Shown here piece after piece: positions 11,636 to 20,099 of a stretch of 33,982 nucleotides of DNA. Under the pieces are notes generated by a model. It was given only the letters and a program-made list of their open reading frames with translations, searched no databases and was not told the DNA's origin. The stretch's first letter is position 1, and every line of letters starts with the position of its first letter. The position numbers were made by a program, and so were the translations under genes. Origin of the DNA: Polysphondylium violaceum (lineage: Eukaryota; Evosea; Eumycetozoa; Dictyosteliales; Dictyosteliaceae); contig AJWJ01000244.1 of NCBI GenBank assembly GCA_000277445.1, forward strand, positions 1 through 33,982. The letters are read 5' to 3'.

Positions 11636-11692
11636 CCCTCGCTAACCCCCCACGACAGCGATCAGCGCCTCGGCGAGCTCCCGCAGCGTCTC
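11636..11692 (+). promoter_or_regulatory. GC-rich island upstream of nacA
   Basis: These 57 bp are about 72 percent G+C by my count (41 of 57), set between T-rich tracts in a genome of roughly one-quarter G+C. The stretch includes three CAGCG copies and a short CGCC-TC-GGCG inverted repeat. It ends 62 bp before the nacA start codon. It could be a promoter element, part of a 5' leader, or an uncharacterised small RNA. The function is unknown. Confidence 0.4.
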
Positions 11693-11754
11693 TATGTGAA
11701 TCTAGTATCCTAGCAAAATTGTATCTTTAGAGAACATACAACATATATATAAAA

Positions 11755-12258
11755 ATGGCCACCATCGAAGAAGTTCCAGAAGTCCCAACTCCACAAGAAG
11801 AAACTGCTGCCCCAGCCGACAAAGCTACTCGTAATGATAAGAAATCAAGACAAGCTATGGCCAAATTAGGTTTTGCTCCAGTCCCAGAAATCTTCAGAGC
11901 TACCTTGAAACAAAACAACATCTTAATCGTTGTTTCTAACACTGAAGCCTACAAAAACGCTGCTCCAGCTGGTCAAGAAACCTACGCCATCTTTGGTGAA
12001 ACCACCTTTGAAGATCAATCTACTCAAAGAGCCACCAAAGCTGCCAAGAACCTCGAAGAAACCGCTAAATTTGAAGCCCCAGTTGAAGAAGTTACCCCAG
12101 CTGTTGCTGAAGATGATGAAAACGTTGATCTCCAAGGTTTAGATCCAAAAGAAGTCGAAATCGTCATGAAAGAAACCAAAGCCTCAAAAGCTAAAGCTGT
12201 TGCTGCCCTCAAAAAGACTGGTGATATCGTCTCTGCTGTTCTCGAATTATCTGTCTAA
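11755..12258 (+). CDS. nacA: nascent polypeptide-associated complex subunit alpha
   Basis: A single exon encodes 167 aa. After an acidic Pro/Glu leader (1-25), residues about 27-88 are the NAC domain (KKSRQAMAKLGFAPVPEIFR, then ILIVVSNTEAYKN and TYAIFGE), and residues about 128-167 are the UBA domain (DPKEVEIVMKETKASKAKAV to VSAVLEL). With the beta subunit (NACB/BTF3) it forms the heterodimer that sits at the ribosomal exit tunnel and shields nascent chains from improper signal recognition particle binding. Length and order match the eukaryotic family, usually about 200 aa, slightly short. Codons end in C far more often than in its neighbours (GCC, ACC, AAC, TAC, CTC), as expected of a highly expressed dictyostelid gene. 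An AATAAA signal follows at about 12296. Confidence 0.96.
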   Translation: MATIEEVPEVPTPQEETAAPADKATRNDKKSRQAMAKLGFAPVPEIFRATLKQNNILIVVSNTEAYKNAAPAGQETYAIFGETTFEDQSTQRATKAAKNLEETAKFEAPVEEVTPAVAEDDENVDLQGLDPKEVEIVMKETKASKAKAVAALKKTGDIVSAVLELSV

Positions 12259-12988
12259 ATTAATTTATTTTAATTTATAAATAGGTAAATTTAGAATAAA
12301 GATGGTATATAAAGAGTATATATATAGTTTTTTATTCTACTTTTAGTAAAAAAAAAAGTATAAAAATAGCATGCATCCTCTGCTCTCTCTTATTATTTAG
12401 CATTTTAGGTCAAAACACAACTACAATATCAAGTAATTTAGGTTATATATAAGGAAAGTTTTGTTGATAATAGAGTTTTGGAAAAATCGGATCAACAACA
12501 TAGGTATAAATGGTCTAGGTTCTTTGTTTAAGAGTAAAGGAAAGGGACAACAACTGTGGTCAATTGAGATTTGAGGATAAGAAAAGAATGTTTATGAAAT
12601 AGGGGCGGCAATATAATATTATGCGTCCACAAGTATATTTTATTTTTTTCTTTGTATAGACTATGAAAAACAAGTAAATAATTAATTGTGATTGGAGGAA
12701 ACAATGATTATAGATCTATTTGAGGTTGAAAAATATCTTTTCTTGTCCTTATTGGAAAGTTGAGCAAAAGGATATTATTTTCGTACATTTAGGCTCAAGA
12801 CTGATATTTTCTTTTTTCCTATCATATTTAGACTTAATATTAATTATTATTATTATTAAATAAAAAACAATTTGATCACGCATCAATCATTCTTATTTTA
12901 AGTGTCAACATTTTAATTAATGTTTATTTGAAAGATGTCAGCATTTTAGCTTATGGAACAATTTTAAAATATTTTTTTTAAAATTTTT

Positions 12989-13019
<31 letters not shown>

Positions 13020-13312
13020 TTTTTTTTTTTTTATTTTTGTGATGATCATAATTTTCAATTCATCAACTTTATTAAAAATAATAAAAAATAAGGTACTTTG
13101 TAATAGGATTGGTATATATTTCAAATAAATAGAACTCTTCTTAAAATATACCTACTTTACAATTTTGTGTATAATATTTATAAAGCAAATAAACCCTTAT
13201 AGATTAGGTAATATTATAGTATTACACCACTTCTTTTCCTAATTTATATAAATATGTATTAATATTATTAGTATTACCTTTTTTAGATTAAATAATTAAA
13301 AGAGCAATCAAG
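12259..13312. other. intergenic, no gene seen
   Basis: This 1.05 kb region lies between nacA and the Alba gene. 12360-12760 is less homopolymeric than usual and holds a short GGGGCGGC stretch near 12602, but I find no open frame or RNA signature. A pyrimidine tract (T with scattered C) fills about 12968-13033. Confidence 0.5.
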
Positions 13313-13369
13313 CAATAACAAATAACAACAAATAATAACAAATAATAAGAAATAACCACAAATAACATA
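13313..13369 (+). repeat. CAAATAA-type short repeats in 5' leader
   Basis: About seven imperfect direct copies of an 8-10 bp CAAATAAYAA unit lead up to the Alba start codon at 13373. A purine/C-rich, T-poor leader of this sort is common before dictyostelid start codons; the regular repetition is stronger than usual here. Confidence 0.6.
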
Positions 13370-13372
13370 GTA

Positions 13373-14524
13373 ATGGATAAATATTATCGTGTACCAAGAT
13401 CAGCAGACAATGATGCAGAATCAAATGAAATTAGAGTTGGCTTTAGTAACAAAGTCAATGTATCGGTTGAAGCTGGTTTAAATTTATTAAAAGATAAGGG
13501 TCAAGATTCAATCATAATTAAGGCATTGGGCTCCAAGGTTGCCAAGGCTATTTTTGTTGCAGAGATTATTAAGCTTAGAGTATTGGGACTTCACCAAATA
13601 ACAGAGATTGGAACAGCTAATATCGTCACAGAGTACTTGCCAAAAGAGGAGGGTCTTGATAAAGTTGAACTCACTAAACAAACTGCTTTTGTTAAAATTA
13701 CTCTCTCTACCAAACCATTAGACACAACTAATCCAGGTTACCAACCACCTCTTCCCGAGGATAAAGTAAATCCAAGGGAATCTGTACCACCACATCATCA
13801 TCATCATCAACAACACAATAATACCACTGCTGCTGCTGGTGGTTCACCAACAGACACAACAGCAACACCAACAGCAGGATCCACTACCTCTGACGCTAGA
13901 CCTGGATTTTCATTTAGAGGCAGAGGTAGAGGAAGAGGTAGAGGCAGAGGAAGAGGAAGAGGTAGAGGCGGAAGAGGTGGATTTTTCTCTAGATTTAATA
14001 ATAACAGTTTGCCTGCCAACACAACCATCACTCCATTGCCAACCAATACTACCACTACATCACCAACAACACCATCACCAATCACTCCAGGTGGTGAATT
14101 TACTCAAGAAGAAAACAATAACAACAACACATTAAACTCTGGATTCAGAGGTAGAGGAAGAGGTAGAGGTGGATTCAGAGGTGGTAGAGGTGGATCTTTT
14201 AGAGGCGGATCATTTAGAGGTAGCAGAGGTGGATTCAGAGGATCATTTAGAGGAGGAAGAGGTGGATTTAGACCAATAACAAGTGTCCCCACTGAAGGCG
14301 GTGTTGAAGACTCTCCATTATCATCCAACACTTCACCCAAAGAGGATGTAACTTCACCATCCAATGCAGACAACAACTTTGGTGGCTATAGAGGTTCATT
14401 TAGAGGCAGAGGAAGAGGTGGTTTCAGAGGCAGAGGTAGAGGTGGTTTCAGAGGTGGAAGAGGTGGATCTAATAATAGCTCCCCAACAACAACAGCAACA
14501 ACATCAACCACTACTCCTATTTAA
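13373..14524 (+). CDS. Alba-domain RNA-binding protein with RGG tail
   Basis: A single exon encodes 383 aa. Residues about 18-112 are an Alba domain (NKVNVSVEAGLNLLK, then IIIKALGSKVAKAIFVAEIIK, then GTANIVTEYLP and AFVKITLS), the fold shared with the Rpp25/Rpp20 subunits of RNase P/MRP and with protist Alba proteins. A His run (about 142-147) and Thr/Pro-rich spacers follow. Then come three RGG blocks (about 178-205, 258-302 and 340-372) with RGRGRG and RGGFRG repeats. RGG tails bind RNA and are methylated on Arg in many proteins. The likely role is mRNA or structured RNA binding, as for plant and trypanosome Alba-RGG proteins. It could instead be an Rpp25 homolog, but the long RGG tail favours the Alba-RGG class. 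Confidence 0.9.
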   Translation: MDKYYRVPRSADNDAESNEIRVGFSNKVNVSVEAGLNLLKDKGQDSIIIKALGSKVAKAIFVAEIIKLRVLGLHQITEIGTANIVTEYLPKEEGLDKVELTKQTAFVKITLSTKPLDTTNPGYQPPLPEDKVNPRESVPPHHHHHQQHNNTTAAAGGSPTDTTATPTAGSTTSDARPGFSFRGRGRGRGRGRGRGRGRGGRGGFFSRFNNNSLPANTTITPLPTNTTTTSPTTPSPITPGGEFTQEENNNNNTLNSGFRGRGRGRGGFRGGRGGSFRGGSFRGSRGGFRGSFRGGRGGFRPITSVPTEGGVEDSPLSSNTSPKEDVTSPSNADNNFGGYRGSFRGRGRGGFRGRGRGGFRGGRGGSNNSSPTTTATTSTTTPI

Positions 14525-15812
14525 TCAACACAATCAATCAGCTCAATTAAATTTTTTTTTTTTTTTTCCCAAAAAGTCAATTTTTATATATATAGTTTTT
14601 ATATAAATATATTCATCATCAGAAAACACACAAACACAACACCCTTGTAATGGTATATATAGAGTTGATCGAGAATTTTTCAAACTTTTAAAAAACAAGT
14701 GATTCTGTGCAGGGAGTGGTGGTGATGTGATCGAGGTTTATTGTTTAATTTTCATTTTAAAAATGGTTATTCATCGGCTTTTATTTACCTTTTCATTTCC
14801 AATCTGAATTTGTTGGATTTAAAATATATATATTTTAATTTTGTGTGCGTGTGGGTGTAGCCAATTATATTCACATCCCTCATCACACACTCACCCACCA
14901 CACCCACTCAAATGTGTGGGTGTTTTTATCCATTTTTTTGACTCGCATTGATTATTTATTTGGTACCCCCGTTTTTATAAATTTTCTAATGAGGGTATTT
15001 CATAAATATGTATATATGTGTGAATAAATATAGATATATATAAATCATTGATTTGAAGGATATTGTTTGTTTTTTTTTTTTTTTTTTAAATTATTAATAT
15101 TATTTTTATTCTCCTTCCCTCTATTTTTATTTTATTTTGATAATTGGTATATAGGGAACACACTAGTATATATTTTTTATATCCGGTTAACTCTCATATT
15201 ATCACTTTCGCATTTAGATTATCTTGTGCATACACACCCCACACTCTCAACCACAACCATTATTTTTCCATAGTTTTTATTATTAAATTGTCAGCATTTT
15301 TTTTTTAATCACCATCATCATCCATCTAACTAGGAATCTCACTCACACTCACCCACACCCACACAAACAATTTTTCTTTTATTTTCTTTTTTTTCTCACC
15401 ACGACTCACCCTTTATTTAGTGAGTGATAAACAAAATTGAATAACCAACATTCACACACCCACACATTAGTATAGTTTATCAATCAACTCAATCTACATT
15501 CCATCATCAAATTACATTGTATCTCTATTGAATAATAATAAATTCAAATTTTTTTTATTGTCACCATAGTCAATATAACTGTATCTTTCAAATTGTTTGC
15601 TTTTTTTTTTTTGCTTTCCAATTTTAATTTAATTCACAATTGTAAACAACAACAATAGTATATCAATTACCAATAATAGTAGTACACATAATATATAGAT
15701 AAAATATTATTACTTTTATAATTTTTATTCACTCCATTTTGTATTGTTTTTTAAAAAAGATAAAAGTGTATAAAGAGATAATAAGTTGATTTTATTTTAA
15801 AATAACAAAGTA
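14525..15812. other. long upstream region of Rac gene, CA/CCC-rich
   Basis: No gene is seen in this 1.3 kb. Several blocks on the plus strand are rich in CAC, CACCC and CACAC: about 14868-14915, 15228-15260, 15330-15366 and 15445-15480. A T run lies at 15070-15088. The C-rich blocks resemble binding sites for the Dictyostelium G-box factor (G/T-rich or CA-rich on the other strand), but I cannot confirm function. Confidence 0.5.
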
Positions 15813-16536
15813 ATGCAATATATAAAAATAGTTATTGTGGGCGATGTAAGTAACATATTGATTCATCAATATCCAAAAAAGCATTTTTTATTAATCAATT
15901 CCACCACACCAGGGTGCCATAGGAAAAACATCATTATTAATCAGTTATGCAAGTGGAGGTTTTCCAAGAGATTATCAACCTACAGTATTTGATAATTTTA
16001 GTTCACTATATATGTATGAATCAAAGGCTTATAATTTAGGTTTATTTGATACAGCAGGACAGGAGGGTAATATTGATTAAATGATCCTTTAAATTATTGA
16101 GAGTTATTATTAATGTACAAATTTTAAAACTATAGATTTTGATAGACTAAGACCATTGGGATACAATGACACAGATATTTTTTTAATTTGTTATTCAGTT
16201 ATAAATCCACCATCCTATTCAAATGTGGTGGATAAATGGTATCCCGAAATTAGTCACTATACAACAAATATACCAATCGTATTGGTTGGCACACAAAATG
16301 ATCTAAGACACGATAAAGCTACACTCGATCAATTAGCTTTAAAACAACAACATCCATTAACCTACGAAGAGGGAATGATGATGAGAAAAAAGATTGGTGC
16401 AAGAGCTTTTACAGAATGTAGTGTTTTAACTCAAAAAGGCGTAAAACAAGTATTTGAAACTGCCATCAAAGTGTTTGAAGAATGCAGATTGGAAGCTTTG
16501 AAAAGTAAATCTAAAAATAGTTGTGTATTATTATAA
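15813..16536 (+). CDS. Rac-family small GTPase
   Basis: Three exons (15813-15845, 15913-16066, 16136-16536) give 195 aa. All G motifs are present: P-loop G10-DGAIGKT17, effector loop with [10 protein letters not shown]3 DTAGQE (57-62), G4 VGTQNDLR, G5 ECSVL. The Rho-family insert is present ([14 protein letters not shown]). The C-terminus is basic followed by CVLL, a CAAX box whose final Leu predicts geranylgeranylation and membrane attachment. It cycles GTP and controls actin. Residue 12 is Gly and residue 61 Gln, so the protein looks catalytically normal. The first intron splits the P-loop coding region after codon 11. It belongs to the large Dictyostelium Rac set (about 20 genes); I cannot assign the letter. 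It is preceded by a long C-rich upstream region. Confidence 0.95.
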
Positions 16537-16810
16537 TAGTAGTAATGGTAAAAGGAGATAAAATAGATAGTAAATATAACTGGTACGCGCAAATATTCAT
16601 ATAAATAAATAATTTTAATCAAATGTTTTAATTTTAAATCATTATTCAATCAAATTCCCCATAGATTTGTTGGAATTTAAAAAAAATTAAAAAAAGTTTG
16701 TTCGTTTTTTCATTTTTTTTCATAATTTCGTGATTTCACGAAATTAATTCTCTGCAATTTAAACATACATTACATCTGCACCACAGATAGATAGACTATA
16801 TATAGATACA

Positions 16811-17550
16811 ATGAAAAGATTTTTAATAACAACAGGGTTACAATTAACTAGTAAAAACAATAATAAATTAAATTCATTGTTTTGTAATGGATTAAAATTT
16901 AATAGTAATACTAGTCAAAGTCATCGTGCACTATCTTTTTTCAATAACAATAGTAGTATTAGCAGTAATAGTAATAAATACCAATTAAATTCATTGGATA
17001 AAAGATTCTATTGTCAAAAGATATCAAAAGAGGTTAGTGATGCAGAGGTTGATATCCACAGAGAAGACGATGATACAGAACAACAATTCAAACCAACTGT
17101 TGTGGAAGGTGTAAGAATTGAACCAAAATATTATATAGAATTTACATGTACCTATGTTGATCCAAAAAGTAAAGAGGAGTGTGGTTTTGTATCAAAGAAA
17201 ACATTTTCAAAACACTCTTATCACAAGGGTGTAGTTTTAATTAGATGTGATGGTTGTGAAAAGATTCGTATGTATATTGTTTAGCTATCTATTGAAATTA
17301 AACTTAAAATAATAACACAAACACAACAATAGATTTAATTGCAGATCATTTAGGATTTACAGGATACGAGGGTGGAAAGACAATTGAAGATTTTATGGCT
17401 GAAAAAGGTATCCCTATTCAAAGATATCGTTTGGATCAAAAAGAAGATCAAGAACAAGATACAGATAATAAAGAACCACGTTTATTAGGTAGTGATAATA
17501 GTAGTAGTAGTAATAATAATAATAATAGTAATAATGATAAAAAAGAATAA
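16811..17550 (+). CDS. DNL-type zinc finger protein (Zim17/Hep1/Tim15-like)
   Basis: Two exons (16811-17267, 17333-17550) with a 65 bp intron give 224 aa. Residues 1 to about 70 are Asn/Ser-rich and basic with few acidic residues, as in a mitochondrial presequence. Residues about 108-160 are the DNL zinc finger: Cys113, Cys124, Cys146 and Cys149, with SYHKGVVLIRC, and the splice restores KIHLIADHLGF, the family's hallmark. The protein is the co-chaperone that keeps mitochondrial Hsp70 soluble and active in import. The tail is Asp/Glu, Ser and Asn rich. Oddly, the first Cys pair is 10 residues apart rather than the usual 2. A second AG at 17343-17344 could be used but would delete LIAD, so the upstream acceptor is preferred. 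Confidence 0.92.
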
Positions 17551-17643
17551 AAAAAGTGTAAAGAAAGTTTAACAACAACAATATATATAGTATAACAGTT
17601 TTTAGTTTTAGTTTTTTGTTTTTTATTTTCTTTTTTTACCATT

Positions 17644-18285
17644 TTAAAATGGTAATTCACTTCCAGCTTCAGTTTTTGAAAGCCATCTATTGACGGTTGG
17701 GTGATTTAAAATAGTACCAATGATTGGAAGTTTTCTAAGTACTGAAATTACAATTGGGAATGCATCGCTAATAATAGTAGTAGTAGAGTAATTAGTAAAA
17801 TATATATTAAAATAATAAAAATATACATAAAGACATACCCAAATAAATTTATAAAACCAAAAGTTTCAATACCTAAACCAATAAAAGTCCATCTTGTTAA
17901 AATTAAAATTAAAATACCTAAAAAGAAACAAATGGTACCCTTGATTTTCTTTTTTTGAAGGAAAAATTTAGTTGTTTTTTGAACTCCTAAAATTAATACA
18001 ACTCCTGATAAAAATAATAACTATAGTTGTGTGTTGACATTATTAATAAGGGTGTTTATATAATCAGTATGATCCATATATATAAAACATACATTTCCAA
18101 TTGCTAATAAGCCTCTATCTAAAAATAAAAGTACACCTAAAAAAGAGAAAAAGGCACCCATTGCCGAGAGCATAACTCCGATTTCTTTTTGAATAAAACA
18201 AATACAAATAGGTTAGTTTCAACGACATCATCACCAGTATTGGTATGATATTCAATCACAACTTACTTTGTTGATCTGTAAACAT
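17644..18285 (-). CDS. Golgi transport protein Got1
   Basis: Four exons (18285-18267, 18184-18093, 18020-17839, 17767-17644) give exactly 138 aa, the size of human GOLT1B. After splicing it reads MFTDQQKIGVMLSAMGAFF, LLFLDRGLLAIGN, LLFLSGVVLILGVQKTTKFF, then a hydrophobic segment with RWTFIGLGIETFGF and DAFPIVISVLRKLPIIGTIL. There are four predicted membrane segments. Got1 is a small conserved membrane protein that works in ER-Golgi vesicle traffic with the Sft2 family. The first exon has only 19 coding bases. The gene is convergent with the DNL zinc finger gene, with 93 bp between the stop codons. Splicing and homology agree well, so the call is firm. Confidence 0.92.
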
Positions 18286-18643
18286 TTTATTTTATATAAT
18301 GATAGATATGTAGGTATTGATTCGGAAAGAGAGTTTGTTTATATTTTCTCTTTTTTTTTTTTTTTTCAATAAATAGGGTTATATATTTGGGTAGTTTAGT
18401 TAAATACTACACACGTCGAGTATATATATGCACACAAATGAGATATATATATTTAGTCAAAGATGAAAATAAAAAAACAACAAAATGCTATTCTTATTTT
18501 AGTTTGGGAGAAAAAAAAATGAGTCATAAAATAAAAACGATGAAATCACACAATTTTTTTAATTTTTTTATTTTGAAATTTTTTAGCGCGCTTGTGGTAC
18601 AAAGAAAGAAATGCAAAGCTGGCACGCACACAAGAGTTAGTCA
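18286..18643. other. intergenic, no gene seen
   Basis: This is the upstream region of the Got1 gene and the downstream region of the secreted protein gene. It has a T tract at 18350-18366 and A/T-rich sequence. A frame of about 90 codons on the plus strand has Lys-rich, low-information content and no start context; I consider it chance. Confidence 0.5.
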
Positions 18644-19303
18644 TTATGTACACTCAACTTGAAAGGTGTTTGAGGCTGAGCATTGCAAGTCGACAACATT
18701 GGTAAAACAACCACCACTGGTGGTACATTGCTCTTTATAGGGCACGCCTTGAGGTGTGCAATAGAAATTTACACTCTCCTGTGCATTGACATTCACGAGG
18801 GTGTTGTTGCTCACAAACCAATAAGACTGGATTTTTAAGCAATCCTGAGCCATCTCTTTGATGACCACAGATTTTTTGGGAAATTTGGGTGTGTTGGACT
18901 GATAGACGATATAGTAGACGGGTTGAGGTGCAGTGTTGACGAGAGACTCGGTGCATTGATTGAGTTCAAATGTTTGACTGTCATGGTAATTGTCACAAAA
19001 GTCGTCGTAGCTAATGGTAAGATTCACAGTGGTACTGTTGTAAAAGGTGTAGGCTAGGATACTGTTTGTATAGTTTTGCATACAACCAATCTCTTGAACA
19101 CCAAATCCAATTCCTTTGGCAGCACCGGTACAATCACTATTGGTGAATGGTAAAAAGTTTAACATTGGTGATTGTGCACCTTGCAAGGCCAAAAGATGGT
19201 CAACATCTGTTATTATATCAGTCTTTATAAATGATGCACGAGTGTTGATGATGATGAAAAGTAGAGATATTAATAAAATTGTGATTGTTGTTTTGTTCAT
19301 CAT
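18644..19303 (-). CDS. secreted Cys-rich protein, unknown
   Basis: A single exon encodes 219 aa. Residues 1-23 (two Met then a hydrophobic core ending NTRA) form a good signal peptide, with no later membrane segment and no retention signal, so secretion or delivery to the endolysosomal lumen is likely. The mature chain has 10 Cys, an even number compatible with five disulfides, and several N-glycosylation sequons (NYTN, NST, NLT, NNT). I do not recognise the family. The coding region is more GC-rich and homopolymer-poor than the surroundings, which supports a real gene. Either of the two adjacent Met codons could be used for initiation. Confidence 0.85.
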   Translation of the reverse strand: MMNKTTITILLISLLFIIINTRASFIKTDIITDVDHLLALQGAQSPMLNFLPFTNSDCTGAAKGIGFGVQEIGCMQNYTNSILAYTFYNSTTVNLTISYDDFCDNYHDSQTFELNQCTESLVNTAPQPVYYIVYQSNTPKFPKKSVVIKEMAQDCLKIQSYWFVSNNTLVNVNAQESVNFYCTPQGVPYKEQCTTSGGCFTNVVDLQCSASNTFQVECT

Positions 19304-19634
19304 TCTCTTATATGAATCAATAGGTTTATGAAAAATAAAAAAATTAAAATTGAATTGAGATGGGTGTTATTGATGAGAAATCCCACGTCATGAGTTGAGA
19401 TTAAACTTTTCTGAGGAGTTTGCTTGAAATCAAAAGATATTATTTCATCATCTTTTGATATTTTACTCAATATTTGAGAAATTGAACAATTTTAAACCTT
19501 TGCCTTGCCTTGGGTGCTAGGTAAATGCAATTTAATCTATGAAAATTGTTATTTTTTTTGTTTTGATTAAATTTTTTTCATTTTGAATTTAACAAACTAA
19601 ATAAAGTTATGGGTTTTTTGTTAAATTTTGTATC
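19304..19634. other. upstream region of tRNA-Leu and of the secreted gene
   Basis: This 331 bp has no gene. It contains the inverted repeat at 19429-19459 and a T-rich stretch before the tRNA. CCTTGCCTTGGGTGC near 19503 is a GC-richer patch without evident meaning. Confidence 0.45.
19429..19459. repeat. 10-bp perfect inverted repeat
   Basis: ATCAAAAGAT and ATCTTTTGAT form arms of 10 bp around an 11-base loop. A second, overlapping pair (TGAAAT/ATTTCA) sits inside. It lies about 175 bp before tRNA-Leu. It could be a hairpin or mere chance in A+T-rich DNA. Confidence 0.4.
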
Positions 19635-19717
19635 GTACCTTTGCCCGAGTTGGTCTAAGGGGTTGCATTAAGGCTGCAATATCTCAGGATGCGAGGGTTC
19701 GAATCCCTCAGGGTACA
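19635..19717 (+). tRNA. tRNA-Leu (AAG)
   Basis: The 83-base class II tRNA folds fully: acceptor stem GTACCTT with AGGGTAC (one T-G pair), D-arm region GCCCGAGTTGGTCTAAGG (A box), anticodon stem TTGCA/TGCAA around loop TTAAGGC giving anticodon AAG, a long variable arm, and T arm GAGGG-TTCGAAT-CCCTC containing the B box. The discriminator base is A. There is no intron. AAG reads CUU, and via inosine other CUN codons, so it is leucine. T runs at 19722-19725 and 19728-19732 are suitable RNA polymerase III terminators. Confidence 0.97.
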
Positions 19718-20099
19718 AACCTTTTGATTTTTGCTGCTCCCTTATCGGGGTAGATTTGTAAAAAAAATTTTTATTATAATATGGATGATCTATAAGGTGT
19801 AGATCATATATATTGTATTATAGATGGAGGAGGTTTGCCTATCTTACAAGATATCTAATATGATAAGATGTGTATGTTTACAATGGGTGAATAAAATCGA
19901 ATAAATGTTTCTTTTTTATAAATTTAAAGTTTTTATGTTTTGAAAATCATGCCAAATAATGCGCAATGATCGACAAATGAATTCAAAAGGTTTCTATTGT
20001 GATGAGAAGGAGTGCGCAAAACCTACTAGATCAGATGATCTTTATTTATTATTTTATATAATATTAAATACCAGAATAATATTTTATAAAAATAATAAA
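19718..20099. other. tRNA downstream flank, no gene seen
   Basis: This region lies between the tRNA terminator and the retroelement remnant. 19830-19880 has TATCTTACAAGATA, a short inverted repeat near 19838-19851. I find no ORF and no recognisable LTR. It could be part of the old element's flank, but nothing proves it. Confidence 0.4.

Noticed and set aside
13839-14376. Frames of 90-98 codons on both strands inside the Alba gene
   Set aside because: They arise from the repetitive RGG codons read in other frames (Glu/Val and Pro/Leu repeats).
14845-15273. Two open frames of 60-68 codons upstream of the Rac gene
   Set aside because: They are translations of CA-rich and T-rich DNA (His/Thr and Phe runs), with no coding-like composition; the region is better seen as promoter and leader.
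473-15900. ELMO and Rac genes as a functional gene cluster
   Set aside because: They are 11 kb apart on opposite strands with at least six unrelated genes between them. The pathway link is real in general, but position gives no evidence of a cluster.
17448-17660. 70-codon minus-strand frame overlapping the DNL gene end
   Set aside because: Leu run is the antisense of the Ser/Asn repeat codons of the DNL protein's tail.
19718-19790. Possible second (external) B box downstream of tRNA-Leu
   Set aside because: Dictyostelid tRNA genes often have one, but I found no GGTTCGANTCC-like sequence within the first 70 bases downstream.
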